In this document: in pieces, positions 1 through 9,115 of the stretch
Layout of the letters: every line of letters begins with the position of its first letter
Position numbering within the stretch: position 1 is the stretch's first letter
Assembly: GCF_030246865.1 (NCBI RefSeq)
Contig: NZ_CP126738.1
Span: 2,232,001-2,296,000 of the forward strand
Length of the DNA stretch: 64,000 bases
Source: Microbacterium sp. zg-B96
GTDB lineage: Bacteria > Actinomycetota > Actinomycetes > Actinomycetales > Microbacteriaceae
Reading direction: 5' to 3'
Translations under genes and position numbers: made by a program
The notes under the pieces: generated by a model
The model's database searches: none
What the model saw: the letters and a program-made list of their open reading frames with translations, nothing else
Told to the model about the DNA's origin: nothing

Positions 1-1
1 A

Positions 2-475
2 CCGGCCGGATCGACGTCGTACTACTTCCGCTCTCGCCGCGAACTGATCGCCGCGGCGATCGAGGGCATCCGGGCGCGCTCGAACGCTGCCTTCACTGAG
101 GCTTCGCTGCCCGCGACGATCACTCCGCAGGACGCGGCGGACTTCATGGAAGGGCAGCTCTTGTCGCTGGCGGGTCGTCGCCGTGACGATGCGCTGGCGG
201 TGTTCGCCCTGCTGCCCGAGGTGCAAGGTGACTGGGAGCTTCGCGCGCATCTGTCGAGTTCGTTGTTCTCGCGCGAGCTCGCAACCGATCTGATCGCCGC
301 TTTGGGCGGGGGTAACGCCCACGACGCGTCTCTGGACCTGATCGACTTCCTCACCGGGCTGCTCTTCGGGTTGCTGTTCGGGCAACGACGAGAATCGGGC
401 GACGCACCCTCAATTGCAGACACGCTCTGTCGATTCCTGATGAGCACGACCGACATGCCGTCGAGATCCTCATGA
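2..475 (+). CDS. TetR-family transcriptional regulator, C-terminal part (5' end outside window)
   Basis: The reading frame is already open at the left edge and stops at 473-475. The first residues (AGSTSYYFRSRREL) match the end of a TetR helix-turn-helix, where the recognition helix is followed by a Tyr-Tyr/Phe pair and the start of helix 4. The rest is an alpha-helical, Leu/Ala-rich ligand-binding domain of about 140 residues with no recognisable effector signature. TetR proteins usually repress a neighbouring gene, but the neighbour on the left is not visible and the next gene on the right (HNH nuclease) is separated by about 180 bases. The target is therefore unknown. Only the family is supported. 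Confidence 0.8.
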   Translation, partial: PAGSTSYYFRSRRELIAAAIEGIRARSNAAFTEASLPATITPQDAADFMEGQLLSLAGRRRDDALAVFALLPEVQGDWELRAHLSSSLFSRELATDLIAALGGGNAHDASLDLIDFLTGLLFGLLFGQRRESGDAPSIADTLCRFLMSTTDMPSRSS

Positions 476-658
476 CTCACGCGAACGCGCCGCTCACGCC
501 CGAGGGCCGCATTCTTCCTGAGTTATGGTCCGACCGGCGGGCCGATGATCGGGTGCCGTTTCCTCCCCAGGCGGGGATGTGGTGAGTTATCCACAACCCC
601 AGGTCAGGCATTGTTTCGGCGCCCTTCAATGTCGGAGGGGGTCGGCAGAATCGGGGGT

Positions 659-2014
659 ATGAACACCTCCCCGACCACCACCGCCCGGACGGCAGTGCTG
701 TCGCATGAGCAGGTGATCTCCGGGCTGGAGGAGGTGCGGCGGCGTCGGGCGCAGGCGGATGCCGACGAGGTGTGGTTCCTGTCGCAGGCGGAGGCGGTCG
801 CCGAGGCGGAGACCGCCCGCATCCCGACCAGTGACGGTCGGGAGCGGGAGATGCCATTGCGGGGAATGGCGGCGGAAGTCGGCGCGGTGCTGCGCCGCTC
901 GGACCACGGCATGCGCGACCGGATGCACGACGCCACCGTGCTCGTGGACGAGTTCGCTGCCACGTTCACTGCGCTTCGGGAGGATCGCATCGACCGAGTC
1001 CACGTCCGGATCATCCAGGACGCCGGCGCCCGCATCACCGACCCCGACGCGCGGGCCCGGTTCGAGCAAGCGGCGCTGGTGGTGTGCGAGAAGGACACCC
1101 CGGGACGGGCGAAGCCACTCGTGCTGATGCTGGCGCAGCGACTGAACCCGGTGCCGCTGGAGGAGCGGCACAAGGAGGCCGCGGCGGGCCGGCGGGTGTG
1201 GGTGCGGGACCTGGACGATGGGATGGCCGAGCTGGCCGCGCTGCTGCCGGCGGAGCTGGTCTACGCGATGCGGGACCGGCTGAACCAGCACGCCCGCCAG
1301 ATCGCGGACGCCCACCGCGCCGCAGTCAAAGCCGCTGCCGCAGCGGAGACCGAAGCCAAAGCCGAAGCGATCGCCGCGGATGTGATCGCGACCGATACGC
1401 GCACGATGGATCAGATCCGCGCCGACGTCCTCACCGACCTGCTGCTCACCGGGCACGCCACCGCACCCGAGGCGACCGGGGCGATCCCGGAGGGCACGGC
1501 GATCGTCGCCCAAGTCCAGGTCGTCATTCCCGCCAACACGCTCATCGGGATCGGCGACGAGCCCGCCGAGCTGGTCGGATACGGGCCCATCAGCCCCGAC
1601 ACCGCCCGACGCCTCGCCGCGACCGCGGACGTGTGGGAACGACTGTTCACCTCCCCGACCAGCGGGGCCGTGGAGCAGGTGCTCACCTACCGGCCGACCC
1701 GGGAGATGCGCAGACACCTCGACGCCCGCGACGAGCACTGCCGGTTCCTGGGGTGTCGAAGACCCGCCCGCCAGTGCGACCTCGACCACACCCACGACGC
1801 CGCGCTGGGTGGGCCGACCTGCCTCACCAATCTCGCAAACCTGTGCCCGGGTCGACATCACCCGGTCAAGCACGGCACCGCGTGGAGCGTGGTGCAGAAA
1901 GCCCACGGCATCCTGGAATGGACCAGCCCCACCGGCCGGGTCTACACCGACATCCCCCGACGGGTGCTGGAGTTCATGGCCCTCGCCGCCATCGAAGAAC
2001 CCGCACCGTTCTAA
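659..2014 (+). CDS. DUF222 / HNH endonuclease signature protein (13E12 repeat family)
   Basis: 451 residues. The N-terminal 300 residues are a charged helical DUF222 domain. The C-terminus carries a compact HNH module: a Cys pair in CRFLGC, the DLDHTHD core around residue 380 (the His general base is in DHTH), then NLCPGRHH with further His/Cys ligands. This arrangement defines the actinobacterial 13E12 family. These proteins are present in many copies in actinobacterial genomes and their natural substrate is not established; DNA nicking or cleavage is inferred from HNH. I chose ATG 659 because the conserved region begins just after it; an in-frame ATG at 629 is possible. The gene ends tail-to-tail with the glucosidase gene, the stop codons sharing bases 2012-2013. 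Confidence 0.88.
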   Translation: MNTSPTTTARTAVLSHEQVISGLEEVRRRRAQADADEVWFLSQAEAVAEAETARIPTSDGREREMPLRGMAAEVGAVLRRSDHGMRDRMHDATVLVDEFAATFTALREDRIDRVHVRIIQDAGARITDPDARARFEQAALVVCEKDTPGRAKPLVLMLAQRLNPVPLEERHKEAAAGRRVWVRDLDDGMAELAALLPAELVYAMRDRLNQHARQIADAHRAAVKAAAAAETEAKAEAIAADVIATDTRTMDQIRADVLTDLLLTGHATAPEATGAIPEGTAIVAQVQVVIPANTLIGIGDEPAELVGYGPISPDTARRLAATADVWERLFTSPTSGAVEQVLTYRPTREMRRHLDARDEHCRFLGCRRPARQCDLDHTHDAALGGPTCLTNLANLCPGRHHPVKHGTAWSVVQKAHGILEWTSPTGRVYTDIPRRVLEFMALAAIEEPAPF

Positions 2015-3669
2015 TCGCCCGACGCCGGAGCGAGCCACACGGTGGTGTCCGGCGGCACGACGCCCAAGATGTTCAGTCCGCTCGTGACCGCCATCTCGAT
2101 GCGGTCCAGGTCGTACGGGTCGGTTCCGAAGTTGGTGACGACCTCCCACCCGCCGCCGCGGCGGTACCGCAGCACGTCGGGGTCGCCGGTGTCGACCCAC
2201 TCGAACACCGCCGTCTCGGCGAACCGTCGACGCAAGGCCAGCGCGCGGCGGAACAGCCGCAGGGTCGAGCCGACCGACTCCTCCTGCGCGGCAACGGAGT
2301 ACTCGGCGAACCACGCCGGCTGCGGCAGGTGCGCGCGGCCGGCCCCGAAGCCGAACGAGGGCCCCTCCGGCGACCACGGCAGCGGCACGCGGCATCCGTC
2401 CCGCCCCGGATCCTGCCCGCCACTGCGGGAGAACGTCGGGTCCTGCCGGTCCGCCGCGGCCAGGTCGCCGACCTCCGGCAGGCCCAGCTCCTCGCCCTGG
2501 TACAGATACGCCGAACCCGGCAGACCGAGCATGAACAGCGCCGCCGCCCGCGCCCGCTGCAGTCCCGCCACCCGGTCCACTGCGCCGGCCGATCCGCCAT
2601 CGCGCAGCCACTGCACCCCGTGCTTGATCGCGGGGTGGCCGTCGGCCTTGCGGGGTGGATGCGGCAACCCGTACCGCGTCGCCGGGCGGACGACGTCGTG
2701 ATTGGACAGCACCCACGTGCTCGAGGATCCGGATGCCGCGGCCAGCGCGAGGTTCTCGGTCACGACGCGGCGGAACTGCGCAGCGTCGAAGTCCGCCTCC
2801 AGCAGGTCGAAGTTGAACGCCTGCCCGAGACTCTCCGGCCGGGCGTACAGCGGCACGCGGGAGCTGTCGACCCACGCTTCGGCGACCGCGGTACGAGGCG
2901 GGTCGTACTCGTCGAAGACGTGACGCCACTCGGCGTAGATGTCGTGCACATCATCGCGATCGAACAGCGGATGCTGGCCGTCCACCGGGATGAGTGCGAG
3001 CTCATCGCGACTGGGCAGGGGCTCGGTCAGGTCCTTGGTCAGCATGTGCGCGACGTCGATGCGGAACCCGTCGACACCGCGGTCGGCCCAGAACCGCAGA
3101 GTGCGCACGAAGTCCGCCCGCACGTCGGCCCGATCCCAGTTGAGATCGGGCTGCTCGACGGCGAACGTGTGCAGGTACCACTGGCCGTCGCCGGCCGGTG
3201 CCCAAGCTGGCCCACCGAACATCGACACCCAGTCCGTCGGCGGCTCGGCGCCCTGCGGCCCGGCGCCGTCGCGGAAGATGTACCGCTCCCGCGCGTCCGA
3301 GCCTCGTCCGGCGGCGAGCGCCTCCTGGAACCAGGGATGACGGTCGGAGGTGTGGTTGGGCACGATGTCGACGACCACGCGGATGCCGCGCTCGTGCAGC
3401 GCCGCGATGAGCTCGTCCATGTCCTCGAGCGTCCCCAGCCGCGGGTCGACGTTGCGGTAGTCGGCCACGTCATACCCGCCGTCCGCGAGGGGCGACGGGT
3501 AGAACGGGCTCAGCCAGACCGCGTCGATCCCCAGGCCCGCGAGGTAGTCGACGCGGGAGAGGATGCCGCGCAGATCGCCGATGCCGTCCCCGTCGGAGTC
3601 GGCGAAGCTGCGCGGATAGACCTGGTAGACGACGGCGTGCCGCCACCAGTCTCGTTCGGAGGCCGTCAC
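2011..3669 (-). CDS. GH13 alpha-glucosidase / oligo-1,6-glucosidase-like hydrolase
   Basis: 552 residues, the usual length for cytoplasmic GH13 alpha-glucosidases. All four GH13 signature regions are visible: DIVPNHTSDRHPWF (region I), GFRIDVAH with the nucleophile Asp205 (II), AVAEAW with the acid/base Glu264 (III) and LSNHDVV with Asp325 (IV). The N-terminal VVYQVYPRSFADSDGDGIGD is typical of the alpha-glucosidase/oligoglucosidase branch. There is no signal peptide, so it should act in the cytoplasm on imported short alpha-glucosides. The GTG start overlaps the stop of the upstream permease (GTGA at 3669-3666), placing it as the last gene of the sugar ABC operon. The exact substrate (isomaltose, maltose, sucrose or trehalose type) cannot be told from sequence alone. 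Confidence 0.93.
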   Translation of the reverse strand: MTASERDWWRHAVVYQVYPRSFADSDGDGIGDLRGILSRVDYLAGLGIDAVWLSPFYPSPLADGGYDVADYRNVDPRLGTLEDMDELIAALHERGIRVVVDIVPNHTSDRHPWFQEALAAGRGSDARERYIFRDGAGPQGAEPPTDWVSMFGGPAWAPAGDGQWYLHTFAVEQPDLNWDRADVRADFVRTLRFWADRGVDGFRIDVAHMLTKDLTEPLPSRDELALIPVDGQHPLFDRDDVHDIYAEWRHVFDEYDPPRTAVAEAWVDSSRVPLYARPESLGQAFNFDLLEADFDAAQFRRVVTENLALAAASGSSSTWVLSNHDVVRPATRYGLPHPPRKADGHPAIKHGVQWLRDGGSAGAVDRVAGLQRARAAALFMLGLPGSAYLYQGEELGLPEVGDLAAADRQDPTFSRSGGQDPGRDGCRVPLPWSPEGPSFGFGAGRAHLPQPAWFAEYSVAAQEESVGSTLRLFRRALALRRRFAETAVFEWVDTGDPDVLRYRRGGGWEVVTNFGTDPYDLDRIEMAVTSGLNILGVVPPDTTVWLAPASGD

Positions 3670-4586
3670 CCCTTCACAGCACCCTGCGTCACACCCTCCA
3701 CGACCCACCGCTGCGTGAACAGGTACACGATGATCGCGGGGGCCATCGCCATCAGATACGACGCGAACGACACGTTGTAGTTGTTGCTGAACTGCGTCTG
3801 GAAGATGTTCTGCACCACCGGCAGGGTCTGCGCGCCCGGGTCGGAGATGATCAGCGACGGCATCATGAAGTCATTCCACGACGCGAGGAACGCGAAGATG
3901 CCGACCGTCGCGCTCATCGGCGCCAGCAGCGGGAAGATCAGCTGCCAGAACGTCTGCCACGTGGAGGCGCCGTCGATGCGGGCGCTCTCTTCGAGCTCGG
4001 CGGGGATCGACCGCAGGAACGCCGTGAACAGCAGGATGCTGAAACTCAGCTGGAACATGATGTGCAGGATCGTCACCCCCGCGGGGTTGTCCAGCCCGGT
4101 CAGTCCGGTCAGCTGGATCTGCGGCAGCGCGACGACGGGGAACGGCAGGAACATCGCCGCGAGCAGGTAGTAGAAGGAGTAGCGGAAGAACTTGCGGTCC
4201 CAGTTGCGCGAGATGGCGAACGAGGCCCATGCCGCCAGCAGCACCGTCCCCGCCACGCTGAACGCCGTCACCAGCACCGAGATCATGAACGCCCGGGGGA
4301 AGTCCGTCAGCTCCCACGCGGTGACGAAGCCGTCGATGCTGAACGGCGCCGGTAGCGAGAACGCATTGCCGTCGACGGCTTGCGACTGCGTCTTGAACGC
4401 CATCGACACCGTGACGTACAGCGGGATGAGCACCGTGACGGCGCAGAGCATGAGGATGATGGTGCCCGGCCAGTTGACCCGCTCCATCCGGAAGCGGGCC
4501 GCGGGGCGCTTGCGCGGCGCATCGCCGTCGAGCACCCGCTCGGCATTGACGTCTTCGACGGTGAGGGCGATTTGCGTGGAGGACAT
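3666..4586 (-). CDS. Carbohydrate ABC transporter permease, MalG type
   Basis: 306 residues with a cytoplasmic N-terminal tail and about six membrane helices. The conserved EAA loop (EESARIDGAS, about residue 210) contacts the ATPase subunit and is diagnostic of CUT1 inner-membrane permeases. It pairs with the upstream MalF-like permease, whose stop codon overlaps this ATG by one base (TGATG at 4588-4584). The window has no ATPase subunit for this transporter; actinobacterial CUT1 systems commonly share one MsiK-type ATPase encoded elsewhere, which is the likely explanation here. The longer in-frame extension upstream of 4586 lies inside the other permease and is not used. Confidence 0.93.
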   Translation of the reverse strand: MSSTQIALTVEDVNAERVLDGDAPRKRPAARFRMERVNWPGTIILMLCAVTVLIPLYVTVSMAFKTQSQAVDGNAFSLPAPFSIDGFVTAWELTDFPRAFMISVLVTAFSVAGTVLLAAWASFAISRNWDRKFFRYSFYYLLAAMFLPFPVVALPQIQLTGLTGLDNPAGVTILHIMFQLSFSILLFTAFLRSIPAELEESARIDGASTWQTFWQLIFPLLAPMSATVGIFAFLASWNDFMMPSLIISDPGAQTLPVVQNIFQTQFSNNYNVSFASYLMAMAPAIIVYLFTQRWVVEGVTQGAVKG

Positions 4587-5524
4587 CAGAACACGTTCCT
4601 TCCGCGAGTGAGGCGCAACTGCAGCAGCGAGAGCACGAGGGCGATGATGAAGAACAGCGTCGCGTTGGCCATCTGGTAGGCGTAGTCGCCGCCGGTGAAC
4701 CCGGTGAAGATCGTCATCGCGATGCTGCGGGTGGCCGTTCCAGGTCCGCCGTTGGTGAGACCGACGATGATGTCGTAGACGTTCAGGAAGTTCTTGAAGC
4801 CGAGGATCACGTTGATGACGACGTACCCCGCGACCAGCGGCAGCGTGATGCGCCACAGTTGCTGGCGCTTCCCGGCGCCGTCGATGTCGGCCGCTTCGTA
4901 CACCTCCGCCGGAATCGACAGCAGCCCGGCGATGTAGATGAGCAGCGTGCCGGGGATCGCCTGCCATGAGGCCACGATGACGATCGCGACCCAGGCGAGA
5001 TCCGGGTTCGCGAGGATGCTCTGACTGAGCCAGCCGATCCCCCACGCCTCCCCGAGCGCGGTGACGGAGTTGGAGAAGAGGAAGTTGAAGACGTAGGCGA
5101 TGATGATGCCGGAGATCACCATCGGGATGACGAAGATCGCCCGCAGTCCGGTCTTGAACCGGATGCGGGACGTCAACCCCACCGCGAGGAGGAACGCCAC
5201 GACGTTCACGACGATCACCGTCACGATCGCGAAGAAGAACGTGAACAGGTAGCTCTGCAGGATCGCCGGGTCGCTGAACACCGCGATGTAGTTGATCAGT
5301 CCGATGAACTCCCAGTCACCGAAGCCGATCGAGTTGGTGAAGCTGAAGAAGATGCCGATGACCGCGGGCAGCGTGATCGCCAGCGTGAACAGGATGAGCG
5401 TGGGCAGCAGGAAGAGGTAGTAGACGCCCTCGACCTTTCGCCTCGTCCGTGGCGCGGCGACCGCACCCCGTTGCGTCTGCTTCGCCGCCACGGGCACCGG
5501 GGCAGCTGCCGGAATCGTTGCCAT
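4586..5524 (-). CDS. Carbohydrate ABC transporter permease, MalF/UgpA type
   Basis: 312 residues with six predicted membrane helices. The first is in YLFLLPTLILFTLAITLPAV; the EAA motif EAADIDGAGKRQQLW is at about residue 210. It forms the heterodimeric channel with the MalG-like protein. Start ATG 5524 follows the binding-protein gene (stop at 5552) by 27 bases, in the standard order binding protein - permease - permease - hydrolase. Family-level assignment is firm; the sugar imported is unknown and is best guessed from the GH13 enzyme as an alpha-glucoside. Confidence 0.93.
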   Translation of the reverse strand: MATIPAAAPVPVAAKQTQRGAVAAPRTRRKVEGVYYLFLLPTLILFTLAITLPAVIGIFFSFTNSIGFGDWEFIGLINYIAVFSDPAILQSYLFTFFFAIVTVIVVNVVAFLLAVGLTSRIRFKTGLRAIFVIPMVISGIIIAYVFNFLFSNSVTALGEAWGIGWLSQSILANPDLAWVAIVIVASWQAIPGTLLIYIAGLLSIPAEVYEAADIDGAGKRQQLWRITLPLVAGYVVINVILGFKNFLNVYDIIVGLTNGGPGTATRSIAMTIFTGFTGGDYAYQMANATLFFIIALVLSLLQLRLTRGRNVF

Positions 5525-5551
5525 GATCGTGTCGTCCCTTCTGGGATCGGG

Positions 5552-6823
5552 CTACTGGCGCAGCGCCAGTCGTGCCCAGTCCGCGTCCATGACTCGCAGC
5601 GTCCGTTCGACGTCCGAGCCGGTCACGATGCCCTGCATGTAGTTGTCGGTGGGGATGGTCAGCGGAATCGCCTTGGAGGGACCCTGATAGAAGCGGGCGG
5701 AGTCGTAGTACTCCTTCATGCCGATGATCCGTTCGTCCTCCACCGGCGCCGCGTCCGTCGTGGTGCCGTAGCCCAGGAACGCGGCGTTGTACTCGTCCAT
5801 CACGTCCTTCTGGAAGAGGTAGCTCAGGAAGTCCCGCGCCTCCTCCTTGTGCTCGGATGCCTCCGGGATCCATGCCGCGAGGTCGATGTTGACCCGCACC
5901 CGCAGGTCGTCCGGGTCGTCCGTCATCGGCAGCGGGAACGTGCCCAGCTGCATGTCGTCGTTGGTCTTGGCGATCTCGCCGAACGCCCACGGCCCCTGCA
6001 GGTACATCGCCGCCTCACCCTGCGCGAAGGCCAGGTTGCCGTCGCCGTATGCGCGACTGGCGGCATCCGGGTTGACGTAGTTCTCGGTGAGCTCGGTCAT
6101 CCGCTCCACCGGGTCCACCAGGGTCGTCTGGAACGCCACGTCGGAGTCGGGGCCCACTTCGGTGCCGATCTCGTTCATCTGATCGAAGAAGTCGGCCACA
6201 TCGACCGATCCGCCCACCGTGTAGTCGAACCAGCCCTGCCCGACGGTCCACGGGTCCTTGAACGTGGCGTAGAACGGCGTGATGCCGGCGGCGAGCAGTT
6301 CGTCGCACACCGCCTGCAGCTCGTCCCACGTCTGCGGCACCTCGAGCCCCTGCTGCTCGAAGATCTCCTGGTTGTAGATGACGGATGCCGCCATCACCGA
6401 ATACGGCAGCACGCTGGTGCGCCCGGGGTATGTGGCGTACTGGTCGACGAGGTCCTGCACCTCGGGGAGGATGCGCTCGGCCTCCGGCATGTCGCTGAGG
6501 TCACTCAAGGCGCCCCGCTCCATGAAGCGCGCCATCTCCATGTTGTAGTTGAGCAGGCCGAGGTCGGGCGGGTTGCCGCGCAGGAATCCCGCCTGCAGGT
6601 TGGACGAGGTGTCGAAGACCACCCGCACGTCGTCCTGCGAGGCGTTGTACTCCGAGATCAACTCCCGGAAGTACGGGATCGCCTCGGGCTTGCTGAGGTG
6701 GAATCGCACCTCCGCCGGTCCGCTGCCCCCCGCGCAGGCGGCGAGAGTGGCGGCCACGGCGACGGTGGCAGTCGCGGCGACCGCACGCAGGCGGCCCCTT
6801 CGTGAACGCATCGAATCAGACAT
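5552..6823 (-). CDS. Extracellular sugar-binding lipoprotein of the ABC importer
   Basis: 423 residues. The N-terminus (MRSRRGRLRAVAATATVAVA) is a lipoprotein signal with lipobox LAAC at about residues 28-31, so the mature protein should be lipid-anchored outside the membrane. The body resembles CUT1 family 1 solute-binding proteins, with a Trp/Tyr-rich ligand region (TFKDPWTVGQGWFDYT) typical of sugar stacking. Start ATG 6823 has a GGGAGG Shine-Dalgarno element about 7 bases upstream. It heads the operon running to 2011 and diverges from a LacI-type repressor, with operator-like sequences between them. Confidence 0.92.
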   Translation of the reverse strand: MSDSMRSRRGRLRAVAATATVAVAATLAACAGGSGPAEVRFHLSKPEAIPYFRELISEYNASQDDVRVVFDTSSNLQAGFLRGNPPDLGLLNYNMEMARFMERGALSDLSDMPEAERILPEVQDLVDQYATYPGRTSVLPYSVMAASVIYNQEIFEQQGLEVPQTWDELQAVCDELLAAGITPFYATFKDPWTVGQGWFDYTVGGSVDVADFFDQMNEIGTEVGPDSDVAFQTTLVDPVERMTELTENYVNPDAASRAYGDGNLAFAQGEAAMYLQGPWAFGEIAKTNDDMQLGTFPLPMTDDPDDLRVRVNIDLAAWIPEASEHKEEARDFLSYLFQKDVMDEYNAAFLGYGTTTDAAPVEDERIIGMKEYYDSARFYQGPSKAIPLTIPTDNYMQGIVTGSDVERTLRVMDADWARLALRQ

Positions 6824-6870
6824 TCATCGTCCTCCCGCCGGCATCGTTGCTTGGCGTTTCTTCGCGCTTA

Positions 6871-6882
6871 GGAAGCGTTTTC
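6871..6882. promoter_or_regulatory. Candidate LacI-family operator
   Basis: The 12-mer GGAAGCGTTTTC is an imperfect palindrome (8 of 12 positions symmetric) with the central CG step favoured by LacI/GalR regulators. It lies between the divergent sugar-importer operon and the lacI-type gene, 48 bases upstream of the binding-protein start. A second similar half-site, AACCGCTTCC, lies at about 6928-6937. Repression relieved by the imported sugar is the usual logic; this is inference from position and symmetry. Confidence 0.45.
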
Positions 6883-6957
6883 GACATGGAAGCACAGAGG
6901 TCCGCCGAGGTCAACGGACCCGCACGCAACCGCTTCCGTCCCACTATCCTGTGGCGC

Positions 6958-7974
6958 ATGGATGTGCCGCAGCCGGTCGTGAACATGGCCGACGTCGCGC
7001 AGCGCGCGGGCGTCGGGATGGCCACGGTGTCCCGTGCGCTCAGCGGCGCCTACGGCGTATCGGATACGACCAGGCGGCGCATCCGCGACATCGCCGAGGA
7101 GATGGGGTACGTCGTGCACCCCGAGGCATCCCGCCTCGCGCGCGGCGGGACCGGGCGGGTGGCGGTGCTCCTCCCCCACGCCTCGCGGTGGTTCTTCGGT
7201 GCCGTCATCGAGGGAATCGAGCGGGAGCTGCGACGCGCCGACGTGGACGTGCTGCTCTACCAGGTGCCGGATGCCGACGGGCGACACGGTTTCTTCCGCG
7301 ACCTGCCGACCCGACGAAAAGTGGATGCCGTCATCGTCGTCGGCATGCCGGTGGACGACGACGAGCGGCGAGCGCTCGAGGCACTGCAAGTACAGGTCGT
7401 CTCGGTCAGCGGGCAGCTGACCACTTTCCCATTCGTCCGCATCGACGACATCGAGGCATCGCGTCAGGCGGCCGCCCACCTGCTGTCCCTCGGGCACCGG
7501 CGGATCGCGATGATCGAGGCGGTGCCGCCGTCGATCCCGGAGTGGTTCATCGACATCGGCCGCTCCGACGGCTTCCGCGCGACGCTGGCCGCCGCCGGCG
7601 CACCGCTGGACCCCGCACTGACCGTGCGCATCCCCTGGGACATCGAGGCTGCGGCCCTCGCGATGGGCGGCCTGCTGAGCCTGCCCGAGCCGCCCACCGC
7701 GGTGTTCGCCCACTCCGACGAGCTCGCGTTGGCCGCCATTCGCACAATCCGCCGCGCCGGGTTGCGTGTCCCCGAGGACATCTCCGTCATCGGCATCGAC
7801 GACCATCCGCTCGCCGCCCTCACCGACCTGACCACGATCGCCCAACCGGCTGCCCACCAGGGTGCCACCGCAGCCCGCATGACCCTCGCCCTCCTCGCCG
7901 GCGAGCCGGTGGATCGGGCGGTGACGGTGCCGACCATGCTTGTTCCCCGCCGCAGCACCGCTGCGCCGAAGTGA
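6958..7974 (+). CDS. LacI-family transcriptional regulator
   Basis: 338 residues. The N-terminal helix-turn-helix is textbook LacI: MADVAQRAGVGMATVSRALS with the hinge helix near HPEASRLARG. The rest is a periplasmic-binding-protein-like sensor domain (FFGAVIEGIEREL, HRRIAMIE, FAHSDELALAAIRTI, DDHPLAALTDLTTI). It is transcribed away from the sugar importer operon and probably represses it. ATG 6958 was chosen because it sits nine residues before the first HTH helix; ATG 6985 would also keep the HTH intact. The frame is open further upstream but that part overlaps the divergent promoter. Confidence 0.93.
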   Translation: MDVPQPVVNMADVAQRAGVGMATVSRALSGAYGVSDTTRRRIRDIAEEMGYVVHPEASRLARGGTGRVAVLLPHASRWFFGAVIEGIERELRRADVDVLLYQVPDADGRHGFFRDLPTRRKVDAVIVVGMPVDDDERRALEALQVQVVSVSGQLTTFPFVRIDDIEASRQAAAHLLSLGHRRIAMIEAVPPSIPEWFIDIGRSDGFRATLAAAGAPLDPALTVRIPWDIEAAALAMGGLLSLPEPPTAVFAHSDELALAAIRTIRRAGLRVPEDISVIGIDDHPLAALTDLTTIAQPAAHQGATAARMTLALLAGEPVDRAVTVPTMLVPRRSTAAPK

Positions 7975-8092
7975 CGATGTCCGGGGCCGCAAGCAGGCGG
8001 GTGCGCGAAGTGCAACCCCTGCGAACACCCAGACAGAGTGAGGTAAAACCCTTAGAAGGAGATACGTACCGAACTCTCCCGTAGGAGGACCT

Positions 8093-9115
8093 GTGCCCGG
8101 CAATGCCACCGCTCGTTTCGACAACGTCGCGCTGCTCTCCGTTGCGAGCGTCCTTCCCGGTCGCGTAACGACCTCGGATGAGATCGAGGCCCGACTCGCG
8201 CCCTCGCTCAAGCGCCTGAAGCTCCGCAGCGGTCTGCTCAAGCGCGTCGCCGGTGTGCGAGAGCGCCGCAACTGGGCCGCGGGGGAAACCGTCGACCTCG
8301 CCACGATCACCGCGGGCCGCCGGGCCCTCGCCGAGGCAGGTGTCAGCCCCTCAGACGTCGGGCTCCTGATCAACACCTCGGTCACGCGCACGAACCTCGA
8401 GCCCTCCGTCGCGGTGGCGCTTCACCATGGCCTGGACCTGCCGAGTTCCGCCATCAACTTCGACATCGCCAACGCCTGCCTGGGCTTCATCAACGGCATG
8501 TCGCTCGCGGCGACGATGATCGACTCCGGCCAGATCCGCTACGCGATCGTGGTCGCCGGTGAGGACGCCGATGAGATCCAGGTCAACACGATCGAGCGCC
8601 TCCTGCAGACCGAGAGCGGTCGTGACGACTTCATGAGCGAGTTCGCGTCCCTCACGCTCGGCTCCGGTTCCGCCGCGGCCGTGCTGGGGCGCGCCGACGA
8701 GCACCCCGGTGGCCACCGCATCCTCGGCGGCGTGACGCGTGCCGCGACCCAGTTCCACCGGCTCTGCGTCGGCAGCGTCGACGGCATGTTCACCGACGCC
8801 AAGGCCCTCCTCAAGGGCGGCCTCGCGCTCGTCGTCGATGCGTGGAAGGAAGCGGCGAACGAGTGGGACTGGAAGTCGATGAACCGCTACGTCACGCACC
8901 AGGTCTCCTCGATCCACACCAACGCCATCGTGAAAGCGGTGGACCTCGATCACTCCCGCGTGCCGACCACGTTCCCCCGCTTCGGCAACATCGGCCCGGC
9001 ATCCGTTCCCATCACCCTCGCCGAGGAGCAGTCGAGCCTGCGCAAGGGCGACCGGGTGCTGCTCATGGGCGTCGGCTCCGGGCTCAACACCGCCATGATG
9101 GAACTCGCCTGGTGA
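8093..9115 (+). CDS. oleA: OleA: thiolase-fold acyl-CoA condensing enzyme for head-to-head olefins
   Basis: 340 residues, like FabH/OleA thiolases. The nucleophile is Cys129 in NACLGFINGM; the His (THQVSSIH) and Asn (RFGNIGPASVP) of the triad are present, and Glu103 in NLEPS sits where OleA carries its catalytic Glu. OleA performs a non-decarboxylative Claisen condensation of two fatty acyl-CoAs to a beta-keto acid. The GTG start at 8093 has a strong TAGGAGG 4 bases upstream. Assignment as OleA rather than a plain KAS III rests on the immediately following oleBC and oleD genes, which are translationally coupled through GTGA overlaps. The arrangement matches the olefin cluster of Micrococcus luteus. 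Confidence 0.9.
   Translation: MPGNATARFDNVALLSVASVLPGRVTTSDEIEARLAPSLKRLKLRSGLLKRVAGVRERRNWAAGETVDLATITAGRRALAEAGVSPSDVGLLINTSVTRTNLEPSVAVALHHGLDLPSSAINFDIANACLGFINGMSLAATMIDSGQIRYAIVVAGEDADEIQVNTIERLLQTESGRDDFMSEFASLTLGSGSAAAVLGRADEHPGGHRILGGVTRAATQFHRLCVGSVDGMFTDAKALLKGGLALVVDAWKEAANEWDWKSMNRYVTHQVSSIHTNAIVKAVDLDHSRVPTTFPRFGNIGPASVPITLAEEQSSLRKGDRVLLMGVGSGLNTAMMELAW

Noticed and set aside
626-3780. Long open frames opposite or out of frame with the HNH and GH13 genes (up to 900 codons)
   Set aside because: Arg/Pro/Gly-rich, no domains, and fully explained as high-GC shadows of the two real genes.
8053-8065. Sequence resembling the phage T7 gene 10 ribosome site (GAAGGAGATAC) upstream of oleA
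   Set aside because: No start codon follows at a usable distance; the real site for oleA is TAGGAGG at about 8082-8088. Chance match.
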